DNA from: Paralithodes platypus | Lineage: Eukaryota; Arthropoda; Malacostraca; Decapoda; Lithodidae | DNA: 64,000 nt | Direction: 5' to 3' | NCBI GenBank assembly: GCA_032716605.1 | Contig: CM064519.1 | Location: 28,599,943-28,663,942, forward strand | Shown: one piece after another, positions 24,086 through 35,871 of the stretch | How the letters are laid out: every line of letters begins with the position of its first letter | Numbering within the stretch: position 1 is the stretch's first letter | Translations under genes and position numbers: made by a program | The notes under the pieces: model-generated | The model's input: the letters and a program-made list of their open reading frames with translations, nothing else | Database searches by the model: none | Told to the model about the DNA's origin: nothing

Positions 24086-24277
24086 TGATTTCTCTTAACT
24101 TGCCCGTTCCTTTAATCATTCCTTCAGTACTTCTTCCCACTCGTCACACCTTTCAGGCCAAATTTCTATACCTAACTCATTATAGCTTCTTTTGTACCAT
24201 GCATTCCTTTAGAGATTACCAAACACTCGTAATTCCTTTCCCTGCTTTTAATTTATTCTTCCACTTGCAATGTTAAT

Positions 24278-24595
24278 GCCGCGACGGTCGAGTGGAGAGC
24301 ACGCTCACGTGTGAATCTGCTTGACCTGGATTTGATCCCAGCCAATTCGGACATTTATTGGATGTGGTAGTACTGTACGTCCTAGCGTGTTTCACATGCT
24401 CGCACCCAGTCGGGAGACACCTCGACGACGTATACAGACTAATAACACACATAACAAAGGCACTCCAACAGCTTCCTCGCTCTCCAACACCCCTCTTTCC
24501 TCTCTACACTCTTCAGAAAATAGGAAAGTAGAAAGTAGCTACGAGGTGCCGTTGTAAAGGTTTATCCCTCAATACCTTCACATACCTGACCTGCG
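24278..24595 (+). mobile_element. tRNA-derived SINE, near full length
   Basis: The head gacggtcgagtggagagcac is A-box-like and gacctggatttgatcccag is B-box-like. The body contains cacatgctcgcacccagtcg and gtagctacgaggtgccgttg, and the end is a cctgacctg tail. A 5'-truncated copy is at 44589-44795, which supports a retroposon. Confidence 0.8.
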
Positions 24596-25241
24596 TTTTA
24601 TTCTTATTTACCTACTTGGTCGGACGATTTCCCTCCCCTTTCTAATTCCTCAATTGTTTTCACTCGCTTCATAATTATCTCTACACTTTATTAATCACTA
24701 AATATTCTTCAAACAAGTTACTTCTATCGTTTTCTTTCCTGAGGATAGTTCAAGCCACTCCCCTCTGATTTACATAACTTCATGGGAAAAATCCTACCAT
24801 GAACGACAATTCGTTTAATTGTCTCATCTGTGTTCCTTCCACTCATCATTCCCCTGCAGTAGATATTCACAACACATAATACAACTTTCTTCCTCTTCAT
24901 ATATCCCTCAATATCTTCTTCACACACGTCATGTATATTTCACTCCCCTCTTCCCCGGACTTATTCCTTCATATTTTCATATAATATCGCACGCCATACG
25001 TTTCCTTCTCATCATCTCATATTTCAAGATCTACACATTCGAAGTTACTGTATCTCTTCTATTCAATAATTGTTTTTTTACGATCTCCACACATGACATT
25101 CATTTCATTGCCCTCCTTTCCCTCATCCATTTCTATAGATATTCTCCAAACACGTCATACCTCTTCCAACATTCCTTAACTTCTTCTCTATATACACAAA
25201 ACATATATTTAATTTCCTTTGTTGCACCCATTTGCATGATC
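24596..25241. other. Pyrimidine-rich spacer, no gene seen
   Basis: The long plus-strand frame 24819-25691 has low-complexity Ser/Leu/Pro composition, runs into the tandem repeat, and has no domain. Confidence 0.45.
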
Positions 25242-25650
25242 TCCACAGACACCGTGCCTCTTGTATTATCTTCACTCATTCCCACAGACCCACCCCACAA
25301 AGTCAAACCTCTTTCACTGCGCCCCCTCGCCCCTCCCAATTCTCAAAACCTCGACACACACCATACCTCTTGTATTCTCTTGACTCATTCCCCTAGATCC
25401 TCCCCATTACAAGCTATACCTCTCTCATTGCACTCCCCTCGCCCCTTAGCCCCGCCATCCTCAAAACTTCAACAAACACCATACCTCTTGTATTCTTTTC
25501 ACTCAATCCAGCAGACCCTCCTCACACAACCTATAACTCTCTCACTGCGTTCCCTTGGCCCCCTAATTCTTAAAACCTCCACAAACACTATACCTCTTAT
25601 ATTCTTTTCACTCATTCCCCCATACCCTCCTCACACAAGATATACCTCTT
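25242..25650. repeat. ~118-bp tandem repeat, left part
   Basis: Three to four copies of a unit with caccatacctcttgtattct, tcactcattccc, acctctctcactgcg and ctcaaaacctcc. The array is interrupted at 25650 by a retrotransposon and continues at 27212. Confidence 0.85.
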
Positions 25651-27211
25651 CCACCGATATTAAAAAAAGGCAGCAAATCCCTACCCAGTAACTATCGTCC
25701 AATTAGCTTAACCTCAGTTGTATGTAAAATGCTAGAAACGGTCATACGAGACAGACTCGTAAATCACTTAGAGGAAAATAACATACTTAAAGATACTCAA
25801 CACGGCTTTCGTAAAAAACGTTCCTGTTTAACAAACCTCTTAGACTTCTTCCACGATATCCTCAACCTCTACGATGAGAGTAAAGCTGTAGATATTATAT
25901 ACCTTGATTTTCAAAAGGCCTTTGACAAAGTTCCCCACAAACGTTTACTGCTAAAACTAAAAGCGCATGGAATACAAGACGGTGTGTTGAAATGGATAGA
26001 AAATTGGCTCAGCGACAGAAAGCAAAGAGTAGTCATAAACGGTAAGGCATCAAAATGGACCAATGTAAGTAGCGGGGTACCCCAGGGATCGGTACTAGGA
26101 CCAATTCTCTTTCTAATTTACATCAACGACATAGATGAGGGTCTCACCTGTACAATCTCAAAAATTTGCTGACGATACAAAAATTGCAAATAGCGTACTC
26201 TCAAAAGAACAAGTTGACGATATGCAACACAATCTAGATAAATTGTCATGTTGGGCCCAAATTTGGCAAATGAGTTTCAATGCGGATAAATGTAAAGTAC
26301 TACATATCGGATACCTAAATGAGAAAGCAAACTATTCGATGAATGGCACTCAGCTTAAGAATGTAAACAGAGAAACCGATCTGGGAGTAACAATATCGAG
26401 TAACCTAAAACCGAGTCAACAATGTTCAGAAGTTGTTAAGAAGGCAAACAAAATAATTGGCTTTATAGGCAGGTCATTTGAGCATAAATCCAAAGAAGTT
26501 ATCCTAACCCTTTACAATTCATTAGTCCGCCCTCTTCTGGAATACTGCGTTCAATCCTGGTGCCCTTATTACCAAAAAGATATAAACAAGCTAGAACGAG
26601 TTCAACGTAGAGTTACCAAAATGATACCTAGCCTAAAGAACAAACCATACGAAGAGCGTCTTAGAGAATTAAATCTATTTCCTTTAACCCAGCACAGATT
26701 AAGAGGTGACTTAATTCAAGTGTTCAAAATCATCAAAGGCATCGACAATATGAACTGTAGTAAGTACTTCACTATCGACCAATCTAATTACACGCGGGGA
26801 AACGGTTGCAAAATTATTGGTAAATCTTTTAACTCACACGAATCTAAGAATTTCTTCTTCAATCGAGTTGTCAACTTGTGGAATGGGCTTCCCCGAAACG
26901 TTATAGACTGCATCACCGTTGATTCATTTAAACTCCGCCTAGACAAATATCTTGCATCAAACCCGCGACTGACTGCGTTTGTAAATGAATAACTTTATTT
27001 TATCCCCCCCTCAGTTACTAACCCCTCTGTCCCCTACTAACTTCCTAATCCTGCCACGGACATTAGTTCCAGGGCAGTAATTCCCTTTCCAATGTTCCCT
27101 TACCCACTCTAAACCACTGTTTGGACACTTGATCCTCAGTGTTTTGGAGGACAAGCAACCTAGAAGGGTCACTAGATCTGTTGTTGCTTGATTTCCTTTG
27201 TACTCCTTTGT
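25651..27211 (+). pseudogene. CR1/Jockey-like non-LTR retrotransposon, 5'-truncated RT and 3' UTR
   Basis: Encodes most of a reverse transcriptase for target-primed retrotransposition. In order: [16 protein letters not shown] (25681-25728); [21 protein letters not shown] (motif A, catalytic Asp); [20 protein letters not shown] (motif B); FADDTKIA (motif C, catalytic Asp pair); FNADKCKVLHIG; LYNSLVRPLLEYCVQSWCPY; RVQRRVTKM; and a C-terminal FFFNRVVNLWNGLPRNV block. A 1-base slip in an A5 run near 26160-26164, just before FADD, splits it into frames 25651-26172 and 26135-26992. There is no endonuclease or first ORF. The 3' UTR (26993-27211) ends with tcctttgtactcctttgt. It sits inside the 118-bp tandem repeat with almost no lost target sequence. 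Confidence 0.93.
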
Positions 27212-27420
27212 ACTGCACTCCCCTCCCCCCCCCATTCTCAAAACCTCCACAAACACCATACCTCTTGTATCCTCTTCGCTCACTCCACTAGACCCTCCCC
27301 ACACAATCCATACCTTTACCGTTCTCTCTCTGCGCCCTCCTTTCCCCCCTCTCTCACCGCCCCCTTGCCCACACCCTCCACCCCCACACTCTCTTTGACG
27401 CATACAAACAATTAACACAC
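27212..27420. repeat. 118-bp tandem repeat, right part after the insertion
   Basis: actgcactcccctccccc, attctcaaaacctccacaaacaccatacctcttgtatcc and later phrases match the units at 25242-25650. This shows that the retrotransposon split the array. Confidence 0.85.
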
Positions 27421-28369
27421 CGGGGAAGAGGTGGGCGACAGTATCATGATGAATGGAGGAGGTGGTAAGGACGATAAGGCCAAAATAGTCCAAGATGTGA
27501 ACAGAGCTGGAGAGGAGACCTGGAGATAAGGAGCAGAAGAGGCGAACACTGATAGGTAATTTGGGATTTAAGAGGATATTTACACACAGACAGATAGATA
27601 AATAGATAAATAGATAGACAGTGATGCATTATATACACAGAACAGTTGGTTCCAAGAAAATGACCAGTCCTTAAACACTAAGGGTAGAACTTCATTATTA
27701 TGTACTACTGTAGTTACTGCAAAAGTCAATGTATATCTCATATCTTTAGTTCATTGGGAAAACTGTCACGTGCCGCTAGCTTGGGAAGGCAAACGAGCGT
27801 TGATCCGATTGCAAAACTAGCCTTCTAAGGTCATATATATATATTTTACAAACCCCTTCTCTAGGATTTGAGCCTCCACTCTACCGTTATGCCAATGAAT
27901 GTGCGTAGCCAAATGGATTAGGGCAACGCATTATCTTTAGCATGGTGGTAGAGCAGAGAAGGTTTTTGATAAATTACAATACTGTACCACATAAGAATTT
28001 GTGTGGCTAAAAATAAATGTAGAATTTATTTGCTATTACAGCATGCAAAATAATGTTTTACTTAAAGCATAAAACATTACGTAACATATATATTTCAATA
28101 TATTTATTTGCACTTAAACATATATGTGGTTGAACAATTTATAAGAGTACCTGTACAATGAAGTTCTTTATTTCTGTTTATCACTTTTCTCCGAATTTCA
28201 GCTACATAGCTTGGCGATATTACCAAGATTAGGAACGAGTAGAGGTAAATCTGCGAAGAAGGAAGCATTTGTTTATATCACCGAATTTGCTGCCTGGAGA
28301 TTTTACTCAGCTTATGGAAGACGTCTCGTATCGAAAAAGTTAGACGTTAAGGTATGGCAGGATAACAAT
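27421..28369. other. Spacer, no gene seen
   Basis: Contains a short (tagataga)-like run near 27595. No supported open frame. Confidence 0.4.
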
Positions 28370-29250
28370 TAGAGTAAAGGAATGAAGAGAAGGTATACTT
28401 ATTATGGTATGGAAGGTTGAGGAATGAGGTGGTAAAGGAAGGGCAACACAAAGTGGAGGAGAAGGGAGAGGTAAGCAGGTATTTGAGGCGAGGGATACAG
28501 AGGAGAAGAGAGAGGAGAGGGGAAGAGCAAAGGCTGAGAGAAAGATAGGAGAGAGGAAAGAGAAGAAGAGAGGAAAGAGGAGGGGAGGAGAGAAGAGGAG
28601 CAGAGGAGAGGAGATGAGATAAGATGAGCCGAAAGGGAATGGAAGGAAAGGAGTTGAAGGATTGATACGACAAACGAAATGAGCAGAGGAGAGTGGAGAG
28701 AGGAAAGGGGGATGGAGAGGAGATAAAGGGATATCTATTTTTAACAAGACGTGATCATTTGTATTGAGTGCAATTGTAATTGTTGGATAAGAGGAGAGAC
28801 GAGAAGAACAGAGGAGAGGAGAGGAGAGGAGAGGAGACGTGAGAAGATGAGAGGAAAATATAGAAAGAAGGAGAAGAGAGAAGATGAAGGGCTTAGAAGA
28901 AAGGAGAAAGGAAAAGAATAGATAATGGAGAGGAGAGGATGGAGTTAAGATAAAGAGATGAGGGGAGATGAGAGGAGAGGGGAGGAGAGGGAATGCAGTG
29001 TTGAGAGGAAATAGGAAATGAGTGGATACGAGAGAAGAAATAAGAGAAGAAGGGAACAGGATGAGAGAAAAAGATATTGTAATCGAAGAGATGAAAGGAG
29101 GAGAGGAGAGGGGAGGTGAGGAGAGGCATTAGAGAGGAAAGGAGAGGAGATGAAGGATTGAGAGAAAAGAAGAAATAAACGGAGAAGAGAGAAAAGGAGA
29201 GAAGAGAGGACAGTGAAGGGAATGTAAGGGGTAGGTAGGAAACTGGGCAC
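28370..29250. repeat. Purine-rich low-complexity tract
   Basis: gaggagaggagaggag-type sequence with a cleaner (GAGGA)n block near 28800-28845. Minus-strand Ser/Leu/Pro frames of 100-150 residues are compositional. Confidence 0.8.
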
Positions 29251-29368
29251 CATTGACAGAGGGATGAGTAATGAGGCTTATCATTAGCAGCTGACCACCA
29301 CCAGTACCACCACAACCACACTGACCTCCTCCCCCACCACCCATCCAAGGCATAATATAAATAAATAA

Positions 29369-29373
<5 letters not shown>

Positions 29374-29426
<53 letters not shown>

Positions 29427-29430
29427 TGTA
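29374..29430. repeat. (TA)n microsatellite
   Basis: About 50 bases of TA alternation, followed by a short GT block. Confidence 0.98.
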
Positions 29431-29473
29431 TGTGTGTGTTTGTGTGTGATTAATGTATGTACTGTATGTGTAA

Positions 29474-29578
29474 GTTTTTCTCAATAGAACAATAAAACAC
29501 ACACCATCCCTTCTCTCAACTATCTACCTCTACGCCACCTCTAATTATTTCAAAAAATGAAAATTAAGTACTTTCACG
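29474..29578 (+). repeat. ~105-bp segment duplicated at 30229-30333
   Basis: tttttctcaatagaacaata...accatcccttctctcaac...tctacgccacctctaattat...attaagtactttcac is repeated almost without change about 755 bases downstream, where it lies inside a foldback element. This copy is probably the source, since the other interrupts a known element (inference). Confidence 0.95.
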
Positions 29579-29758
29579 TTTAACGATATATCTTTGGCAA
29601 TTCGACATTACAAAGAACTTCAAAGGAAAACAATCACCAACCACCCTACTGATTATGACGAGGGTGACTGATAAAAAGTGTGGATGGGGTCAGGTAGAGA
29701 GAATGCCATGATATACAATTTGTGAAGTGGTGGTGGTCATGAGGTCCTAACAGCTGGG

Positions 29759-29973
29759 TTAACCCCTTATGTACCGGCGACGTCTGTATTATATTGTTCT
29801 AGCTATAATTAGAGGATTTTGTGCAGTTTGAGAAGGATCTATGTTAGTAAAAATGGTTAATCGAGACAGTTCGAAGCCTGTTCATGGCTGGAGGCATTTT
29901 TGAAACCGAATAAAATCGTCTAATAGTAGCCAGAATAAATTTAAAAGGACGTCGTCGGTACATAAGGGGTTAA
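29759..29973. mobile_element. Family P palindromic TTAA element, well preserved
   Basis: TTAA at both ends with ccccttatgtaccggcgacg on the left and gacgtcgtcggtacataagg on the right, an almost complete terminal inverted match. The inner part contains gaataaaatcgtctaatagt. Confidence 0.87.
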
Positions 29974-29976
29974 TAA

Positions 29977-30152
29977 TTAATCCTTTCAGTATACGATTTT
30001 ATTCATTTTTGTAAGGACCTCTAGAATCTAATGGGGTCAAAACCAACTCAATCATACCTCGAACTCACACAGATCCTTCCTAAGCTGAATACAATCGCTT
30101 GATTATAACCAGAATACACTGTTAAAACGCGTCCTAATCCTCAAGGCGTTAA
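29977..30152. mobile_element. Family P variant element
   Basis: It starts ttaatcctttcagtatacga and ends at TTAA 30149-30152, which is also the left TTAA of the following family R element. The internal phrases cttcctaagctgaat and gattataaccagaat fit the family. Confidence 0.65.
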
Positions 30153-30466
30153 GGGAGCCCACCTCGCTTTTTTCTCTTTCTCTCCCTCTCTCTTTGGCTT
30201 GAATCCATTCGGCCCCATTCAGCCTACTTTTTTTCTCAATAGAACAATAAAAAACACACCATCCCTTCTCTCAACTATCTACCTCTACGCCACCTCTAAT
30301 TATTTCAAAAAATGAAAATTAAGTACTTTCACGCTCGCCAAGAAAAAATCGACACCTGGATAGGGATAAACGTCTTAAAACAGTTGACTGAATGGGATCA
30401 AATAAATATAAGTCAGAGAAAGAGAGAAAAGGAGAGAAAGATAAAAAAGCTGGTGACCCCCCTTAA
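30149..30466. mobile_element. Family R foldback element with its centre replaced
   Basis: The left arm (ttaagggagcccacc...gaatccattcggccccattc) and right arm (gctcgccaagaaaaaatcga...gtgacccccctt) match the intact copies at 39426 and 49208. The palindromic centre with the ccggcttcgccgg hairpin is missing and is replaced at 30229-30333 by a copy of 29474-29578. Confidence 0.85.
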
Positions 30467-30477
30467 GCAATGTCTGA

Positions 30478-30907
30478 AAGTGACCTCAGTTGTTGTTGTT
30501 GTTGTTGTTGTTCCCCAAAGCAGCCCCAAGGTCCCGAGCAAGGCCAAGGCCATAACCGAGCGCCCCCACAGAACCCTCCCTGCCGACCACAATAAAGCCT
30601 GGGTGACCGAAGCCACTCCATGGCGGGGAGCTGAGGAGGGTGCAAAAACGCCCGGGAAACCAAAGCCCCACCCAGGGCCCCTGTGCCCCTCAGCAATTAT
30701 GAAGAGAAAGTTGAGGGGCAAAGGAAAAATGTGACGCTTTGGCTTCCAATCTTGGTAGATTGGGAGGTCAATCCACGGAAGAGACGCCGTCACTTGAGAT
30801 CTAGAAAATATATAAGTAAAAGGAAGAGTCAGAGTAAGCTATGGGTATGGCAGAGATCGCTCAGTTCTCACTCTGATAGACCAGCCCATCACCAAGTGAC
30901 CTCAGTT
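30478..30907 (-). mobile_element. 539-bp retroposon family, 5'-truncated copy with 14-bp target duplication
   Basis: aagtgacctcagtt occurs at 30478-30491 and again at 30894-30907. Between them is about 400 bp nearly identical to 48409-48812, with a (GTT)n block at 30489-30512 that reads as an (AAC)n 3' tail on the minus strand. Direct flanking repeats plus a tail are the signature of target-primed insertion. Open frames on both strands are shared between copies, but no known domain is seen. Confidence 0.9.
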
Positions 30908-31267
30908 CAAGGGGGTACTGCTTGTTTTGTTGGTCTATATATTAATTTATTGATTTATATTTTAGTTTCCTCGCTAGGCCTCCATCAAGCTTATAATGAT
31001 ACCCCCTAAACCCCCTTTTAAGACAAATTTCTACATTTTTCGATTGAAAAATGAAGGCCGGTTCCTTCTAAAAATACAGGCTCGCTTTCGCTCGCCACGA
31101 TAAAATCGACACCTAAATGACACGAAAGGTCTTAATATTGACAACGAAACGGGGAGAAAGGTTTCAAAATCGCGAAAGTAACGGAAGCAACGTCTTAAAA
31201 TCTCAAAACTATTATGATAAACACGAGGGAGAAGGGGGTCCAGTAGAAGCGACTACCTCCCCCTTAA
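30908..31267 (+). mobile_element. Family Q short TTAA element
   Basis: It starts caagggggtact, has gtttcctcgctaggcctcc, gcgaaagtaacgg and the right end ctcccccttaaac. The mini-hairpin is lost (aatgaaggccggttcc). Confidence 0.8.
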
Positions 31268-31342
31268 ACTTTAGAGCTTAACAGTCTTCTATTATAAGAA
31301 TATTAGCTAAAGCCAGAATATCCAGGGTTTACCAGGACTTTC

Positions 31343-31455
31343 TTCTCTATGTGTATGCAGGAGACAAAAAACAGGTTGTTTGTAACGAATGACTACCCCG
31401 AAGCCAAAAGAGTGATAGAGTCAAATTCAAGTGACGTTGGGGTCAAAATGCTTGG
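31343..31455 (-). repeat. Dispersed repeat T, diverged inverted copy
   Basis: ctctatgtgtatgcaggaga, gtttgtaacgaatgactacc and gtgacgttggggtcaaaatg parallel 12868-12973. Confidence 0.65.
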
Positions 31456-31469
31456 ACATAAGAAGTTTA

Positions 31470-32500
31470 AATCAGTTTAAGTCATAGGCTGAAGGAAAGA
31501 TTGATTGAGGGAAAGAGTTCCAGAGTTAATTTGAGTAGAAAAAAGACTAAGAAAATTTGTCAATTCTTGGGTTGGGGAGCTCGACAGAATAAGAGTGGGA
31601 CTGTGTTGAAAGGCGAGTGCCACTCGCCACAAGGGAGGGGGTATGCACTGAGAGAGCTCTGAAGAACACTGATTGTTCGATTGGGCGATAGAAGAGTGAA
31701 AGAGATGCACCATTGCGGCGTGTAGAAAGAGATTATAGGGAACTAGTAAGAGGATGAGGCGAAATGCTTTTGATTCTACTCACCGAGAAGTGCGGTAAGG
31801 GTGGAGCCTCCCTACACATGTGAACAATACTCAATACAGTGGCGTAATGTGCCCTGATACAGGGCAAGAAGCTGTGCGGGGGTGTAGAACCCATGGAGAC
31901 GGTTGAGCACACTTAACTTTTGGGAAGCTGCTTTAGCAAGAGTGGTAATATGATCTTTTCAAGAAGGGTCGGATGAAAAAGATATAGCCTACCTAGAATA
32001 TTGAGAGAAGATGAAGGGTTGATTTGTGTGTTGTTGAAGAATAACTGATAGTCTTGTAGAAGATTGTGATGGAGATAGAGGGAAAAATTGGGTTTTGGAG
32101 GCGTTAAAAGTAACAAGATTTTCTCTACCACAATCAGAAATAATTGTTAGATCAGAAGATAGGCATTCTATGGGCTCGCCATGTTTGTTTTGGAGTGATT
32201 GCATGCTGGATTGATGTGAAAAACTAGTTGAATAGTGTAAGGTAGAATCGTCAGCATATGAGTGGATAGGACTAGAGGTACAGTTGAAATCATTAATGAA
32301 TTATCTAAAAGAGAATTGGAGACAGGACAGAACCCTGAGTAACACCGGAGTTGATAGGTTGAGGAAGTGGGCGATGGCCGTCCAGAACTGCAGCTATGGA
32401 GCGGTCTCAAAGGAAATTAGAGACAAAGGCACAGATAGAGAGCTAGAAACCGATGGAGGGTAGTTTGGAAATTAAAGATATACCATCATCTTGAGAGAAG
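31470..32500 (-). pseudogene. Non-LTR reverse-transcriptase relic with motifs B and C
   Basis: On the minus strand INSGVTQGSVLSPILF (32357 down to 32305) is RT motif B and SYADDSTLHYSTS (about 32260 down to 32220) is motif C with the catalytic Asp pair. These are followed by ECLSSDLTIISD and NLVTFNASKTQFFPLS, then FNNTQINPSSSLNILG, and near the end CSSELSQCIPPPLWR. Several stops and frame changes separate the blocks (for example the stop after ILF), and much of the middle is lost. The order fits a Jockey/CR1-type element of a different lineage from 25651. Confidence 0.85.
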
Positions 32501-33583
32501 CGGCACAGTGGCTATACACAACCATCTCGCTAAGTCATCCTAGTTGTTCTGTAGAATAATATAACTCACGAGGGCCTCAAGTTCTAGGGGCACAGACTCG
32601 AGTATCTCTGCTATCTCTCGTTTCCTTTACAATCTCCGTTATCTCTTATTTCGATCATAACCTCATCTATCTGTCACTTTCTTTTACAATACCTGCTATC
32701 TAACTTTTCCTTTTGCATACTCTGCTCTCTCCCAACTCTACTATCTGTCATTGCCTTGAAATATTGCTCCACGTGTGTCAACTTTTTAAATATCTCTGCT
32801 ATCTGTCATTTCCTTACAATCGTTGCAATCACTTATTTATCTCTCACAGCTCTCCCACCTCTAATATCACAAAACACGCATGCATACATCATACTCGTGC
32901 TTGGGATGCGCCACTAATACTATGCTTGCACAATTTCAGGACAGTATCTAAAAGACAATATTTGAGGTATATCTATTAATAACCAATGGGTTATTATTGC
33001 TATATGCAGGAACAAGGTCAGTGTTCTGAATATACACAGGCACATTGATTTGTAAGCCTATAAAATTATATAATAGAAATTGATTGACATGTTTAAACAC
33101 CTTGCAAAGCTCTAGTATTCTGGTATATACACTTTTCATGAGCCATTTTTATGATAATTGAAAAGATACTGAAGACTTGAGTTAAAAATAAATATATTTA
33201 GTGAAATTACAGATGACAAAAACAAAACAAAAGAACAACAACAACAAACTAATTGACAAACTATAAGTCATATCAATAAATGTCTATAAGTACCGAGCTA
33301 AACTGAAATTACTTATTCTTTCACCTTTGCAGCGTTAATATACAATATATGCCTCCGGTGGAACACTGTAAAACCTATGGAAAATGGGGTTTGTTGTTGT
33401 TGTCGTTGTAGATAATCAGCGGATAAAATAATGTTAATTTGTCGGCGTATATATTAACATATTGATCCGAAATATTGCCTATAGAAAAGACCAATTTCAC
33501 AGCCTGTTGGACAGATTGAGATGTCAAAGCTAAACTTGGAAGCCACATAGTTATGGCTTACAAAAAGTGGACCATTCACACAC

Positions 33584-33585
<2 letters not shown>
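32501..33585. other. Spacer, no gene seen
   Basis: 32600-32840 repeats the loose phrase atctctgctatctgtcatttcctt several times (decayed tandem repeat). 33385-33405 has a short (GTT)n. No coding signal. Confidence 0.45.
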
Positions 33586-33635
<50 letters not shown>

Positions 33636-33652
33636 GTGTGTGTGTGTGTGTG
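33586..33652. repeat. (TA)n then (GT)n microsatellite
   Basis: About 46 bases of TA, then about 18 bases of GT. Confidence 0.98.
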
Positions 33653-34525
33653 TGTTCAAGAAGCCTTATCAGCATCCCACTAACCTTGCCTTGCAATATC
33701 TTATCAGTTAGACGTAAAGAGATATAACAAACTAAATGAACCTTTTTAACCCGAGGAAAAGGAGGTCAACCGATGATTTTACTTGGAGTTCTTCCCAATT
33801 CTAGCCTGGCATCTTTTTAAGTACAAATGTATAATATCACATAAATTAACTAAAGAGTAGTATAATGCAAAGCATATACACACTAATAGGCATATTAACT
33901 TTGGTAGGATAATCCTGCTGGTTATATATAATTATGTGTACACGTTACACACACGCATATATAATACACTCATCTAAGGAAATGTAGTTTTTCTTATTAA
34001 TCCTCTAATGAATAAGACCACATTTTAAAATCACGATAATGCCTTTTTTACATAAAAAATAAATGAATTAAACAAATCATATAATACAAATCCATGCACC
34101 CAGAGGCGTCCTCTATCCACATGAAATAATTAATATTTAAATCAATTGGTTAACATGAGGGTGACAAAATATAATTTCATACCAGACCCCACAAACATGT
34201 GGGATTGCATAATTTTAATTTGTAGCCGTAATAATTGAGATAACGATAACGATCACAAATTTGTATATATCAAGTAAGCTACAAAAAGAATGCAATATCA
34301 ATATAGCAGAACAATATTTATGAGAGATAGACTGCATATAGTATTCTTAAACTGAAGCAATACCCTCTTTTATGACAATACCGTACCACCCCTGTGTCTA
34401 CCAAACAACATATGATTTACGATAGTGTTACATTAATTTCACTCAGGTTTGCTTTAACCCTCTCTGGTGTGAGGCGGATCATTTCGACCCCTCCAGTTTT
34501 ACTTTATTACTTCAAGTTTCACTTG
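33653..34525. other. AT-rich spacer, no gene seen
   Basis: No supported feature. A P-like end (ttaaccctctctgg) occurs near 34455. Confidence 0.4.
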
Positions 34526-35737
34526 AAGGGAAGAGGATGTGTAGATCAGATTTTTGCTCTAAAATATGTTGTGAAGAAATATCTGGAGTAGCAACGAAAG
34601 CTGTATGTTGCCTTTATGGACTTGGAGAAGGCCTATGACAGAGTGGATAGAGAAGGTATGTGGAAAGTAATTAGAATATACGGAGTAGATGGCAAGTTGC
34701 TGAAAGCAGTGAAGAGCGTGTATGAGGGTGCAAAGGCGGCAGTACGTATGGAGAATGAGCAGAGCGAGTTCTTTGAATGTTAGGTTGAAACAGGGGTGTG
34801 TGATGTCCCCATGGTTGATTACTGTATATATGGATGGAGTCATGCAAGAAATACAAGGAAGAGCAGTGGATGTTGGTGTATCGCTGATAAGGGAGGGAAA
34901 CGAGTGGAAGCTACCTGTACTGCTGTTTGCTGATGATACAGTTCTGATGAGCGAGAATGAATGGGAGTTGCTGGGTCTAGTAAATATATTTTGGAACAGT
35001 GTTCGAAAAACGGAATCTGAAGGTAAATGCGGGGAAGAGCAAGGTTATGGTCTTCGAAAGGGGGGAAGCCACAGAGTGTGAGGTGAAGTTAAATGGTCAG
35101 GGTATGGAGATTGTCAGCTCATTTAAGTATCTGGGCAGTGTGCTGAGGAAAGATGGGAAAATGGATGAAAAAGTGCGGGAGAGGGTGCAACAGGGGAAGA
35201 GGGTTGTAGGAACGCTGAAAGCAGTAGCAAGAAATAGGGTGGTCAGTATGGAAGTGAAGAAGTCCTTGCATGACAGTGTGGTAATCCCGACACTGACTTA
35301 CGGGAGCGAAGCATGGATGTTGGTCGAGAAACTCAGACCAAGAGTGAGAGGGGTGGAAATGAGTTACTTGAGAAGTGCATGCAGAGTTACATGGAGGGAT
35401 AGATAGACGAATGAGGAAGTAAGACAGAGGTGTGGTGTGGAGGTCGATGTGCTGAAAAGTGTGAAAAGGAACACCTTGAGATGGTTCGGCCATATGGAAC
35501 GTATGGGAAGCGAGAGAATGACTAAGAGGGTGTACGAGAGCGAGGTGGAAGGACAGAGAGGGAGATGTAAACCGAAAGAAAGGTGGAAGGATGGAGTCAA
35601 GAGTATATGAATGAAAGCGGTGCTGGTTGGGAGGAGGGTCGCCGACTGAATGGGACAGATGTGCATGGGGGCGTTAAGTTCGGGGCCACCCCTTAGGGGA
35701 TCACGGCGTCAGGCAATAGATAGATAGATAAATACAA
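34526..35737 (+). pseudogene. GATA-tailed non-LTR retrotransposon, 5'-truncated copy 1
   Basis: Recognisable RT blocks in order: GRGCVDQIFALKYVVKKYLE, an in-frame stop (34589-34591), then VAFMDLEKAYDRVDREG (motif A, catalytic Asp), VYEGAKAAVRMENEQSEFF, a frame change near 34780, LKQGCVMSPWLITVYMDGV (motif B), VLLFADDTVLM (motif C), a frame change near 35000, then LKVNAGKSKVMVFERG, FKYLGSVLRKDGKMDE, SLHDSVVIPTLTYGSEAWM, a stop at 35404, and CGVEVDVLKSVKRNTLRWFG. It ends with aatagatagatagataaa. Two frameshifts and at least two stops make it non-functional. Confidence 0.92.
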
Positions 35738-35871
35738 AAATTAAAAAAATCCCTTTACGTGCCAATAGGCTACAATATAAGTGAGTGAGCTCGAGAGAAA
35801 CAGAGGGTGACACACAGACATACATGTAACATAGTAATATTGTAGAGCAAGACCACATACTTCAAGGGGAG

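Noticed and set aside
24819..25691. A 290-residue plus-strand frame
   Set aside because: Ser/Leu/Pro-biased translation of pyrimidine-rich sequence and the 118-bp tandem repeat, ending in the retrotransposon in a different frame from its RT.
26135..26200. Programmed frameshift joining the two RT frames at 25651-26992
   Set aside because: The slip is within an A5 run in the middle of the RT domain, directly before the catalytic motif, and the copy is 5'-truncated; ordinary decay is simpler.
30312..31009. Pair of plus-strand frames shared with 48556-48960, first taken for a gene family
   Set aside because: The conservation is explained by two copies of the same retroposon with target duplications, and frames are open on both strands.
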